From positions 1 to 29,541 of the forward strand of contig CAJOQA010000142.1 of NCBI GenBank assembly GCA_905236465.1: a DNA stretch of 29,541 nt. Direction: 5' to 3'. The translations under genes were made by a program, and so were the position numbers. The notes beneath the pieces are model-generated. The model saw nothing but the letters and a program-made list of their open reading frames with translations. It made no database searches and was not told where the DNA came from. Position 1 is the stretch's first letter; every line of letters begins with the position of its first letter. Source of the stretch: an uncultured Treponema sp. Its GTDB lineage: Bacteria; Spirochaetota; Spirochaetia; Treponematales; Treponemataceae. Shown piece by piece: positions 15,343 to 23,600 of this stretch.

Positions 15343-16371
15343 ATGACAAGAAAAAATAAAGTAAGGCTTTCTGATATTGCGGAAAAATTGAATATCAGCA
15401 CAGTGACAGTTTCAAATGCGCTGGCAGGAAAAGATGGGGTAGGAGACGAATTACGGCAACGCATTTTTGACTGTGCAAAAGAATTAGGCTATGACTTTAA
15501 GAAAAATAAGAAAAACAATTCAGATCCCAACCTAAAAACAGGCATTATAGGAATCGTTGCCCCGACACATTTTTTTGATAAGAACGGATCCTTTTACTGG
15601 ACATTATACAACGCGGTCTCAAAAGAATTACAGGAACACTCTTGTTATGCGATTATAGAGCAGCTTTCGGAGGAAGATGAAAAAAATCTTGTGCTACCCA
15701 GAATTATAAGCGATGAGAAGGTTGACGGTATAATTGTCATGGGGCAGGTAACAGAAAAATATGCCCATTTTTTTTCTGAAAACTATAAAAACTTTATTTT
15801 TTTAGATTTTTCTTCTGGAAACCTACAGGCCGATTCTGTAACTTCGGATAACTTTTACTTGGAATATCTTATGACCCGACACCTGATTGACAAGGGACAT
15901 AAAAACTTACGCTTTGTGGGAAGTTTTAACAGTACATCTAGCATAAAAGATAGGTTCATGGGTTTCGCCAAAGCTATGCTGGAAAAAAATCTTACTATAA
16001 AAATTCAAGACATAATTCCGGACAGGGATGATAAGGGGATTTTTATTTCTCCTAGCCTGCCGGAAGAATTACCGACGGCTTTTGTCTGCAACTGCGACGA
16101 ATGTGCTATCAGGGTGATTAACGGCTTACGGCAAAGGGGGGTAAGGGTTCCTGAAGATATAGCAGTTGTAGGCTTTGATGATTTTTATGTTACCTCCTAC
16201 GAGGGACCTGCCCTTACCACAGTAGCCGTTGACTTTGCTGCAATGGCAAGGACAGTTACCGACCTTCTTCTAAGGAAGATTACAGGACAACCCTACAATA
16301 AGGGTTGCACGGTTATAGGCGGCCATTTGGTCTTTAGGGAATCAGACGGCTACGATGTTGCTTCGTCTTAA
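15343..16371 (+). CDS. LacI-family transcriptional regulator of the mannan locus
   Basis: 342 aa. The N-terminal helix-turn-helix and hinge (VRLSDIAEKLNISTVTVSNALAG, about 7-29) are typical of LacI/GalR proteins, followed by a periplasmic-binding-protein-like sugar domain: GIIGIVAPTHFF, DGIIVMGQ, VTSDNF, HKNLRFVG, PTAFVCNCDECAIRVINGLRQRGVRVPEDIAVVGFDDF. It should bind an operator and release it on binding a sugar, here probably a manno-oligosaccharide or mannosylglucose, because both flanking operons handle those. The gene's 3' end overlaps the convergent epimerase gene by 30 bases. No clear LacI-type palindrome was found by eye in the divergent region 19970-20207. Confidence 0.9.
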   Translation: MTRKNKVRLSDIAEKLNISTVTVSNALAGKDGVGDELRQRIFDCAKELGYDFKKNKKNNSDPNLKTGIIGIVAPTHFFDKNGSFYWTLYNAVSKELQEHSCYAIIEQLSEEDEKNLVLPRIISDEKVDGIIVMGQVTEKYAHFFSENYKNFIFLDFSSGNLQADSVTSDNFYLEYLMTRHLIDKGHKNLRFVGSFNSTSSIKDRFMGFAKAMLEKNLTIKIQDIIPDRDDKGIFISPSLPEELPTAFVCNCDECAIRVINGLRQRGVRVPEDIAVVGFDDFYVTSYEGPALTTVAVDFAAMARTVTDLLLRKITGQPYNKGCTVIGGHLVFRESDGYDVASS

Positions 16372-17583
16372 AAGCTCCATGCAACACCTGCCGTTATGGT
16401 AGGAGGTTTTCCAGTTACCCCCCTTTTCACAAGAAAGATTTGCCTTGCCCTCTTTTGACACATTCCAAAACCATTCCCCTTGCCTCTTATCCCTTTGGAA
16501 TTTCATAATCCAGGTCCAAACTTTTTCTGTAGCAAAATAGTAGTCACTTTCACCTGACATTTGCCAAGCATTGTAAAAACCATTTACCGCTTCTGCTTGG
16601 TTCCACCAAATCCTGTCTGTATCACGTACACCGTTCAGGCAGGTATTTTCAAAGCCCCCGCTTTCTTTATCCAGTCCCTCTTTCAATGCGACATCAGCTA
16701 TATTAAGGACATAGGGTCTTGCTTCTTCCAGCAAGTCTTTATCCTTTAGCTCACAAGACGCTTCCCATAAAAGCCAGCTTGCTTCTATGTCATGGCCATA
16801 CGATACCTCTTGTTGTCCAAGCGGAGACCAGTCCCTGTTAAAGTAAAGCATCAGGTGGTAATCTTTGCCAAGTATGTGGTGCAAGTGCACACCCACTAAA
16901 TTCTTAAGGGAAAGAGCTAACTTCTGCCTTTCTTCTGCTGCATCTGGGAAAACAAGGGGTAAGGTTCTGTACAAGTTTGTATAGGCTTCCATAACATGCA
17001 GGTTTGTGTTCATGGACTTGTCACAGTCCCTGTCTTTTTCGCTAAGCTTTGTTTCACTAGTCCTTTTCCAATCCACGGCTAAAGCCTCAGCATACCCCCC
17101 GTAAATGGGATCAAGGGCGTATTTTTCAAGCAAATTAAAAAGATCTAGTGCAGCTTTCATAACAGCACGTCCTGTCCCCTTTTCTTTTTGCTCAAGGGCA
17201 GCAGCGTATTCGCTAAGGGCGTACAAGGCAAAAGCATTCCCGTAGATTTGCTTTCTTACCACAAGCGGGCTCCCATCAAATTTTACAGACCAAAACATCC
17301 CACCATTTTGCGTATCGTAAAAACATGACATCATGTAATCGTAAGCTTTTTTTGCAGTAGCCAAGTAGGTCTGGTCCTTTAGCAGGCGGAAGGCCGCGCT
17401 GTAAGTCCACAAGAAGCGGGAAACCATTACAATGCTACGCCCTGCATTCGGGTCTGGACTGTTGTCATTTGCTATGCTGCCATAAAAGCCCCCGTTTTTT
17501 GAATCTATGGCATTTTTCTGCCAAAAGGGAAGTATATCATCAACTAATTCTTTGCGGGCTTGAAAAATAAGTGAATCTTTCAT
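16342..17583 (-). CDS. Cellobiose/mannobiose 2-epimerase (AGE family)
   Basis: An (alpha/alpha)6-barrel epimerase (413 aa) that inverts C2 of the reducing sugar of beta-1,4 disaccharides. In this setting it should convert mannobiose to mannosyl-beta-1,4-glucose for the phosphorylase encoded just upstream. Seen: GGFYGSIAND, GGMFWSV, YGNAFALYALSEYA, NTNLHVMEAYT (His196), SYGHDIEASWLLWEA (His264), WWNQAEAVNGFYNAW and KTSYHNGR (His396). These are the histidines and the HNGR end of cellobiose 2-epimerases rather than N-acylglucosamine 2-epimerases. ATG overlaps the phosphorylase stop (ATGA). The 3' end runs 30 bases into the convergent LacI gene, with no terminator visible. Confidence 0.9.
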   Translation of the reverse strand: MKDSLIFQARKELVDDILPFWQKNAIDSKNGGFYGSIANDNSPDPNAGRSIVMVSRFLWTYSAAFRLLKDQTYLATAKKAYDYMMSCFYDTQNGGMFWSVKFDGSPLVVRKQIYGNAFALYALSEYAAALEQKEKGTGRAVMKAALDLFNLLEKYALDPIYGGYAEALAVDWKRTSETKLSEKDRDCDKSMNTNLHVMEAYTNLYRTLPLVFPDAAEERQKLALSLKNLVGVHLHHILGKDYHLMLYFNRDWSPLGQQEVSYGHDIEASWLLWEASCELKDKDLLEEARPYVLNIADVALKEGLDKESGGFENTCLNGVRDTDRIWWNQAEAVNGFYNAWQMSGESDYYFATEKVWTWIMKFQRDKRQGEWFWNVSKEGKANLSCEKGGNWKTSYHNGRCCMELLRRSNIVAV

Positions 17584-18764
17584 ACAAAGCTCCTCTTCTT
17601 GTTTGCTTCTATAAGGGCAAGTCTTTTTTCAACCTGCCCCCTGCTAGTCAGGGAATCTTCAGGAGTATTAAGGCAGTAGTCTACCATACGCCCTATACTG
17701 CTTTCAGCTACGTGAAGACGGGTATCGCTAGAAGCATAATAAATAAGAAGCCTGCCATCATCGTCAGCTATTGCGCCATTTGTAAAAACAACATTGCTGA
17801 CATCCCCAACCCTTTCAGCCCCTTCTGGCGCTATAAGGTAACCGGAAGGCTTAGCAATTACCCTTGTAGGGTCTTCTAGAGCTGTCATAAAAGCGTAAAT
17901 TACATAGCGGAGACCACAGGCTGTATTTCGGACCCCGTGGGCTATAAAAAGCCAGCCCTTATCAGTTTTTATAGGAACTGCCCCAGCTCCGTTTTTTACC
18001 TCTTTTATCGTATGGTAGATTTTTTCATCAACTAATTTTTCTTCATCAACTACAGCATTCTCCATAGAAGCCGCAAAACCCGCGCATATTCCGCCACCAG
18101 AACCGGTGTCTATAAAGCCATCTTGCGGACGGGTAAAAAACAAATACTTGCCGTTCACGAATTCCGGATGCAGGACAACATTACGCTGCTGGCTGCTTTT
18201 TGTTACAAGGTCAGGAAGCCGTTCCCAATTAATTAAATCCCTTGTGCGGACTATGCCACAGGAAGCTAAGGCAGAGGAAGTATCAGTTTTTGCAGCAGCA
18301 GGATCCCTTCGTTCTGTACAGAAAAGTCCGTAAATCCACCCGTCCTGATGCTGTGTAAGCCGCATATCGTAAACATTTACATCTGGCTTGTCTGTTTGCG
18401 GAAGAAGAATGGGTTTGTCTGTAAAGGTAAAGGAGTCTATGCCATTAGGGCTTTGGGCCAAGGCAAAAAAAGACTTTCTGTCGCTGCCTTCAACCCGAAC
18501 CACAAGGTTATACTTGCCCTTTACTTTTATTGCACCTGCATTAAAGGCCGCATTCACCCCCATTCTTTCCATTAGGTATGGATTTGTATTCTGATTTAAA
18601 TCATATCTCCATTCTAGGGGGATGTGGTCAGCCGTAATCACAGGATTCTTGTAGCGCAAATAGATACCGTTTCCTGGCAGGACAGGTTCATTTTTTAGGC
18701 TGATAAGTTTGTCGTACTTTACACGTAAAAGCGCAAGTCGCTCATTAAAATCTAGCATCATCAT
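17580..18764 (-). CDS. 4-O-beta-D-mannosyl-D-glucose phosphorylase (GH130_1)
   Basis: Encodes 394 aa. Phosphorolyses mannosyl-beta-1,4-glucose to alpha-mannose-1-phosphate and glucose in the cytoplasm. The sequence matches the GH130 subfamily 1 pattern closely along its length: KNEPVLPGNGIYLRYKNPV, WRYDLNQNTNPYLMERMGVNA, VRVEGSDRKSFFA, NVYDMRLTQHQDGWIYGLFC with the catalytic Asp133, SQQRNVVLHPEFV, TRPQDGFIDTGSGGGI, YHTIKEVKNG and IGDVSNV-type GDVSNVVFTNGAIADDDGRLLIYYASSDTR. GGAGG lies 7 bases before the first of three in-frame ATGs, so the first is chosen. It is the middle gene of GH26, phosphorylase, epimerase, the order of reaction steps. Confidence 0.94.
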   Translation of the reverse strand: MMMLDFNERLALLRVKYDKLISLKNEPVLPGNGIYLRYKNPVITADHIPLEWRYDLNQNTNPYLMERMGVNAAFNAGAIKVKGKYNLVVRVEGSDRKSFFALAQSPNGIDSFTFTDKPILLPQTDKPDVNVYDMRLTQHQDGWIYGLFCTERRDPAAAKTDTSSALASCGIVRTRDLINWERLPDLVTKSSQQRNVVLHPEFVNGKYLFFTRPQDGFIDTGSGGGICAGFAASMENAVVDEEKLVDEKIYHTIKEVKNGAGAVPIKTDKGWLFIAHGVRNTACGLRYVIYAFMTALEDPTRVIAKPSGYLIAPEGAERVGDVSNVVFTNGAIADDDGRLLIYYASSDTRLHVAESSIGRMVDYCLNTPEDSLTSRGQVEKRLALIEANKKRSFV

Positions 18765-18766
18765 AT

Positions 18767-19969
18767 TTATTCCTCCGTAATAAAACTTGGGTTCTGACTT
18801 GAAAAAACGACGCTTTCTTCATTATGAAAAGCGATGAAATCATCAAGAAGCTCATGCCCTTCAAGAGAAAAGGGCCAGCCATTTTCATCACAGGTACGCT
18901 TTAGCACGTAGGGGGTATAGAAGGCCCCCTGCCTGCTAAAGTTTGCCCACAAGAGGAAGTAAGCGGCATTATACTGTACGCAAAGGTCCAACACCTTTTT
19001 GTACCAGCCCCTCTCATTCCCGCTTTCTAGCAGGGCCTTGTTATCAGGCCGCATTATTCCAGTTTCAGTTGCAGCAAAAAGTTTTTTGTGTAAAAGAGAA
19101 ACACGGTTGCTTAAGTCAAGTTGCCTTTCATAATCCTGCCAAAAGCTATGGGGATTAAGGCTGTAATTTTGGTACATATCAAGACCGATTACATCAACAT
19201 AGGCATCCCCAGGATAGCGCTCTTCAAATTCTTCTATAGAAGAAGGCTCACTTCCAGGACTATAAGCCCAAATCAGGTTATGAAGCTGTTTTTTTTCTGT
19301 CATATACTTCCAGGTATACCGCCACAAATTCTTAAATTCCTTTGCAGAGCAGGTATTGCAGCCCCACCAAAACCAACCGCCAGTGTTTTCGTGGAAGGGC
19401 CGCCAAATTACAGGTATTCCACGTTTTCCCAAAGCAGCAAGATAATCTGAAACTAAGTCCAAATAATCGGTAAACAATGAATTAAGGGGACGATCAGGCA
19501 TTATATCTTGAACAATGTGCCCCCTAAGCTCATTGGGGCTGTATCCTGAATAATCACCAGTCCCTGCCAAAAGCGCAAAGTTTGGCATGTGGGCACTAAG
19601 CGTAATAATTGAGCCTTGCTTAGCAGCTTTACAAGACAAGTCAAGCGCAGCCTCAAGCCTCTTTTTACGAGGCCAATCAGGGGCCCCAAGTTCTGTACCT
19701 GTCAGGCTTAACGCATCCAGTCCCATTACCCCCGCGCACTCACCACAAGCATCACGTGTGTCGCTTGAAGTAAAGGAGGGATCTGTAGGACCTGCCTTGC
19801 AATGCAAGTCATTTTGATGGCCGTAAAGGATTTTTCCATTTTCCACAAGCCCTACTAAATATGAAGCTAAGTTCAAGGCACAAGGGCTAGCCTTAGGATC
19901 GCACAATTGGCGTTTTATAGAAGGTATTTCAACCTTTTCCTTTTTAAGGGGTAGTATCTTTGCTATCAT
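18767..19969 (-). CDS. Cytoplasmic GH26 beta-mannanase/mannooligosaccharide hydrolase
   Basis: 400 aa. GH26 glycoside hydrolase: YGHQND (49-54), SAHMPN (125-130), the acid/base Glu194 in WRPFHENTGGWFWWG, the nucleophile Glu302 in FAATETG and LLWANFSR. It cuts beta-1,4-mannosidic bonds with retention. There is no signal peptide or lipobox (MIAKILPLKKEKVEIPS), so it should act inside the cell on imported oligosaccharides, probably supplying mannobiose for the epimerase. There is no Shine-Dalgarno: the ATG lies 6 bases after a -10-like hexamer. It is the first gene of the minus-strand mannan operon; the gap to the phosphorylase gene is only 2 bases. Confidence 0.9.
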   Translation of the reverse strand: MIAKILPLKKEKVEIPSIKRQLCDPKASPCALNLASYLVGLVENGKILYGHQNDLHCKAGPTDPSFTSSDTRDACGECAGVMGLDALSLTGTELGAPDWPRKKRLEAALDLSCKAAKQGSIITLSAHMPNFALLAGTGDYSGYSPNELRGHIVQDIMPDRPLNSLFTDYLDLVSDYLAALGKRGIPVIWRPFHENTGGWFWWGCNTCSAKEFKNLWRYTWKYMTEKKQLHNLIWAYSPGSEPSSIEEFEERYPGDAYVDVIGLDMYQNYSLNPHSFWQDYERQLDLSNRVSLLHKKLFAATETGIMRPDNKALLESGNERGWYKKVLDLCVQYNAAYFLLWANFSRQGAFYTPYVLKRTCDENGWPFSLEGHELLDDFIAFHNEESVVFSSQNPSFITEE

Positions 19970-19975
19970 AACTTA

Positions 19976-20004
19976 ATAATAAAGTATAAAATTAAATTTG
20001 TACA
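19976..20004 (-). promoter_or_regulatory. Promoter of the GH26 operon giving a leaderless mRNA
   Basis: On the minus strand TGTACA (20004..19999), a 17-base spacer and TATTAT (19981..19976), then 6 bases to the ATG. A second -10-like TATACT lies at 19988..19983. The -35 is only a partial match, so confidence is moderate. Confidence 0.4.
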
Positions 20005-20047
20005 GTATATTTTTAGCTAAATTTTTATTAATTTTACAAAATTTTTA

Positions 20048-20077
20048 GTTGACAAATTACAAAATCCGGTTGACAAT
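20048..20077 (+). promoter_or_regulatory. Direct GTTGACAA repeats and likely promoter of the plus-strand mannan operon
   Basis: GTTGACAA occurs at 20048-20055 and again at 20069-20076, exactly 21 bases apart, about two helical turns. The first TTGACA (20049-20054) has GACAAT 17 bases downstream (20072-20077), overlapping the second copy, so the second copy may double as a regulator site. This is the main recognisable signal in the 238-base divergent region; the rest (20100-20200) is a long leader ending in GGAGG before the ATG at 20208. Confidence 0.4.
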
Positions 20078-20207
20078 AATAGTGACAGGAGAAATCGTTC
20101 GCCAAATTCAAGATAATAACTTGATAAAGTAACCTGCACATGAAATACGGAGCCTAGCACAGTTGTTTTTTTTAACTAATTTTAACTTAATTTTTTAGGA
20201 GGTAATA

Positions 20208-21227
20208 ATGAGTACTTTTGTAAACGGAAGCGATATACCAAACCTGCCATGGCAGGAAAAACCCGCAGGCTGCAACCTTCCCATTTGGAGATACAGGGGG
20301 AACCCCGTGATAGGAAGAAATCCTTTTAAGGGGATGGGAAGGATATTCAACAGCGCGGTTGTTCCCTACCAGGGAGCCTTTGTGGGAATCTTTAGGGGAG
20401 AGACAACAACAGGCCGACCCTTTTTATATTTGGGTAAATCGAAAGATGGCATTACGTGGGAATATGAAGAAAATAAAATCACCATGAAAGATGAAAAGGG
20501 AAAAGACTGGGACCCCCTATATGCCTATGACCCCCGCTGCGTAAAAATTGATGACAGCTACTACTTAATATGGTGCGGAGACTTTGACGGGGCTGCCCTA
20601 GGGCTTGCCAAAACCAAAGACTTTAAAACGTTTACTAGGTTGGAAAACCCTTTCCTGCCCTTTAACAGAAACGGGGTCCTTTTTCCCCGCAAGGTAAATG
20701 GGGAATACCTTTTGCTAAGCAGACCCAGTGACGGTGGTCACACCCCCTTTGGAGATGTCTTTTTAAGCTCAAGTCCTGACCTGACTTACTGGGGCAAACA
20801 CCGGCTTGTAATGCAAAAGGGGGGAAGTGGCTGGTGGCAGGCGGTAAAAATAGGCTGTGGTCCTGCCCCCCTTGAAACAGATGAAGGTTGGTTGCTTTTC
20901 TACCACGGAGTTACAGGAACATGCTCAGGTTTTGTCTATTCTATTGGAGCAGCCCTACTTGACAAGGATTGCCCGAGCAAGGTCCTTTACAGAAGTTCCA
21001 GCTACCTATTAACGCCTGAAGAAATATACGAGACTTCTGGTTTTGTTCCAAACGTGACTTTCCCTGTTGCAGCCCTTGCTGACCAAAAGACAGGAAGAAT
21101 AGCCTTGTATTACGGGGCAGCCGACACAGTAGTTGCTTTGGCTTTCTGCCAGCTTGATGAAGTGCTTGCATACATAAAGGAAAACAACGAGCTTGTCGGC
21201 TTAGACGGAGACGAAGGAAGGTTCTAA
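20208..21227 (+). CDS. Beta-1,4-mannooligosaccharide phosphorylase (GH130_2)
   Basis: Encodes 339 aa. Phosphorolyses the non-reducing mannose of beta-1,4-mannooligosaccharides to mannose-1-phosphate. GH130 subfamily 2 features in order: NPVIGRNP, IFNSAVVPYQGAFVGIFRGE, PLYAYDPR with the catalytic Asp108, SRPSDGGHTPFGDVFLSSSPDLTYWGKHR, KIGCGPAPLETDEGWLLFYHGV, CSGFVYSIGAALLDKD, YLLTPEE and VPNVTFPVAAL followed by IALYYGAADT. There is no signal peptide, so it acts in the cytoplasm. It complements the subfamily 1 enzyme encoded on the other strand, the same pair of activities as in Ruminococcus albus. It starts behind AGGAGG; 32 bases separate it from the binding-protein gene. Confidence 0.94.
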   Translation: MSTFVNGSDIPNLPWQEKPAGCNLPIWRYRGNPVIGRNPFKGMGRIFNSAVVPYQGAFVGIFRGETTTGRPFLYLGKSKDGITWEYEENKITMKDEKGKDWDPLYAYDPRCVKIDDSYYLIWCGDFDGAALGLAKTKDFKTFTRLENPFLPFNRNGVLFPRKVNGEYLLLSRPSDGGHTPFGDVFLSSSPDLTYWGKHRLVMQKGGSGWWQAVKIGCGPAPLETDEGWLLFYHGVTGTCSGFVYSIGAALLDKDCPSKVLYRSSSYLLTPEEIYETSGFVPNVTFPVAALADQKTGRIALYYGAADTVVALAFCQLDEVLAYIKENNELVGLDGDEGRF

Positions 21228-21259
21228 CTTTTTAGCGGTAACTTTTTATGGAGGAATAT

Positions 21260-22657
21260 ATGAAAAAGATTTTTAAGAAGACGTTTGTATCATGTGCAGC
21301 CCTGCTTCTTGTTCTTGCAAGCATCGCATGCTCAAAAAAAGAAGGGAACACTGAGAAGGAAAAGGCAGATAGCATTGAAGTTTTGGAATACAAGGACCTT
21401 GTTCTAGGGCAAACTGGCAAGGATTTAAATGTAAAGATCAAGCTTTTAAGCCACAAGACTGACATGCTTCAAGCAGACTACCCTGGAAAGAACTGGCAAG
21501 CCTACCTTGACGAATTCAACAGCATGTACCCTGGAATCACAGTTGAAATTGAAGGTATAACAACCTATGCGGATACAGCCCTAATGAGGCTCCAAGGTGG
21601 TGCTTGGGGAGACATAATGATGATTCCGGCAATTGATTTAAAAGAACTTGAATCTTATTTTATACCATTTGGTAGCCTAGAGGATATGAAAAAGGAAGTC
21701 CGTTTTGCAAACCGGTGGCTATTTAAAGACAAGGTCTACGGCATTCCTTACATGGCAACAGCACAGGGAGTCCTTTACAACAAGCGAGTCTTTGAGCAGG
21801 CAGGAATAACAAGCCTTCCAAAAAATCCTGCTGACTTTATAGCTGCTCTTAAACAGATAAAGGCAAAGACAAATGCAATTCCCCTGTACACAAACTATGC
21901 TGCCAGCTGGACTATGGGAGCCTGGGATCAATATATAGCAGGAAGCGCCACAGGAAACCCCAACTACCAGAACAACTTGCTCCTTCATGAAAAAAATCCT
22001 TTTAGGAACTATGGAGACGGAAGCCACGCTTATGCCATCTACAAGGTATTGTATGATGCTGTAGCAGAAGGTCTTATAGAAGATGACTACACAACAACAG
22101 ATTGGGAAGGCAGCAAGGGAATGATGAACCGCGGTGAGATTGCGACTATGGTCTTGGGGTCATGGGCATTTTCCCAGATGCAAAGCGCAGGTCCTAACCG
22201 CGAAGATATAGGCTATATGTCCTTCCCTGTTACGATTGGAAACAAGCAGTTTGCATCTTCTGGCCCTGACTACTGTTACGGTATCAATGCAAAAATATCC
22301 AGCGAAAAAAAATTGGCTTCTATGATTTTTATAAAGTGGCTTACAGAAAAGTCAAATTTTTCTTACAACGAAGGCGGTATTCCCATAGCGGTAAAGGACA
22401 ACAATTTTCCTGACCTTTACAAGGCATTTGAAGGCATAGAATTTATTCCTGATAACCCTGCTCTTGCAGGAGAAGAAGATTTGCTTAACAAGCTGAATGC
22501 GGATTCAGAACTGAACATCAACAACGGAGGAAACGCAAAGATCCAGGCAATTATTGAGCACGCTTTCTTAAAGGATAAATCTTTTGATGAAATTATGGAT
22601 GAATGGAACCAAGCCTGGACTGCCGCTCAGGAAAGAAATGCCGTATACATAAACTAA
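21260..22657 (+). CDS. ABC transporter sugar-binding lipoprotein
   Basis: 465 aa from ATG 21260, chosen for GGAGG five bases upstream; an ATG at 21248 would include that site. The lipoprotein signal MKKIFKKTFVSCAALLLVLASIAC is cut before Cys24. The body is a family 1 extracellular solute-binding protein: WQAYLDEFNSMYPGITVEIEG, DIMMIPAIDLKELESYFIPF, VYGIPYMATAQGVLYNKRVFEQAG, KTNAIPLYTNYAASWTMG and EIATMVLGSWAFSQM. It should capture mannooligosaccharides at the outer face of the cytoplasmic membrane and pass them to the two permeases that follow. Ligand is inferred from the locus. Confidence 0.92.
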   Translation: MKKIFKKTFVSCAALLLVLASIACSKKEGNTEKEKADSIEVLEYKDLVLGQTGKDLNVKIKLLSHKTDMLQADYPGKNWQAYLDEFNSMYPGITVEIEGITTYADTALMRLQGGAWGDIMMIPAIDLKELESYFIPFGSLEDMKKEVRFANRWLFKDKVYGIPYMATAQGVLYNKRVFEQAGITSLPKNPADFIAALKQIKAKTNAIPLYTNYAASWTMGAWDQYIAGSATGNPNYQNNLLLHEKNPFRNYGDGSHAYAIYKVLYDAVAEGLIEDDYTTTDWEGSKGMMNRGEIATMVLGSWAFSQMQSAGPNREDIGYMSFPVTIGNKQFASSGPDYCYGINAKISSEKKLASMIFIKWLTEKSNFSYNEGGIPIAVKDNNFPDLYKAFEGIEFIPDNPALAGEEDLLNKLNADSELNINNGGNAKIQAIIEHAFLKDKSFDEIMDEWNQAWTAAQERNAVYIN

Positions 22658-22685
22658 AGGGCACAGAAATAACCAAGGAGGAAAA

Positions 22686-23600
22686 ATGACACTTCTACAA
22701 AAGAAGAAAAGGCCGTTAGGGGAAAGGCTTGTTATATGCACTTTTATAACAGTGCCCCTGCTTTTGCTCTTTACCTTTACCTACTTACCCTTTGGAGAAA
22801 TGGTAGGATTCAGTTTCTTCAACATGAAATACATAGGGCAGCGGGACTTTATCGGACTTGCAAATTATAAGGAACTTTTTACAAGGAAGGACATCTTTCA
22901 GGCTTTAAAGCTTAGCCTGTACTACATGGGTGGCTCCCTTGTACAGCTGACACTTGCCCTTTTTTTAGCAACGCTCTTAAGTTTTAAGACAAAAGGGAGC
23001 AGTTTTTTTAAGGGCATAATGTTTTTTCCTTACCTTATAAACGGAATTGCGATAGGTTTCATCTTCAAGTTTTTCTTTACACACGGCTATGTCCTTGACA
23101 CAGTATTCAGCTGGTTGGGATTCAGCAAAGACAGTATGCCCTACTGGCTTAGGACAAAGGGGCTGAACAATATCTGTCTTGTGGGAACTTCGGTTTGGAG
23201 GTACTTTGGGCAAAACATGGTTCTTTTTATCGGGGCTATCATGTCAATAGATGGGGCCCTTTATGAAGCAGCGGATATTGACGGGGCCAATAAGTTCCAA
23301 CAATTCTTCCACATTATATTGCCAAGCATCAAAACAATTTTGACACTGAACGTAATACTTTCAGTCACAGGTTCGTTAAGTGCCTTTGAGCCTCCCTATG
23401 TAATTACCAGCGGTGCAAACGGAACAGGCACCTATTTCATTATAATGGACCGCATTGCGCACACAAGCCAAAAACTAGGACTTGCCAGCGCAATGGCAGT
23501 CTTCCTGCTGACGGTTATCATAATAGTGACTGTTTTGCAGAATCTGTTTTTCAAATACGCCTTTAGAAAACAAATACAGACAGGAGGAAGCATACTATGA
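22686..23600 (+). CDS. ABC sugar permease, MalF/UgpA type
   Basis: 304 aa with six hydrophobic segments (starting about residues 17, 76, 109, 165, 213 and 272). The EAA loop that docks the ATPase is EAADIDGANKFQQFFHIILP (194-213). First of two permeases of a CUT1-type importer with the upstream binding protein. The start follows CAAGGAGG. The stop overlaps the next ATG (ATGA). Confidence 0.92.
   Translation: MTLLQKKKRPLGERLVICTFITVPLLLLFTFTYLPFGEMVGFSFFNMKYIGQRDFIGLANYKELFTRKDIFQALKLSLYYMGGSLVQLTLALFLATLLSFKTKGSSFFKGIMFFPYLINGIAIGFIFKFFFTHGYVLDTVFSWLGFSKDSMPYWLRTKGLNNICLVGTSVWRYFGQNMVLFIGAIMSIDGALYEAADIDGANKFQQFFHIILPSIKTILTLNVILSVTGSLSAFEPPYVITSGANGTGTYFIIMDRIAHTSQKLGLASAMAVFLLTVIIIVTVLQNLFFKYAFRKQIQTGGSIL

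Noticed and set aside
19970..20207. Classical LacI operator palindrome in the divergent region
   Set aside because: Candidates such as GAAATCGTTCGCCAAATTC match only about half of their symmetric positions; not reported as an operator.
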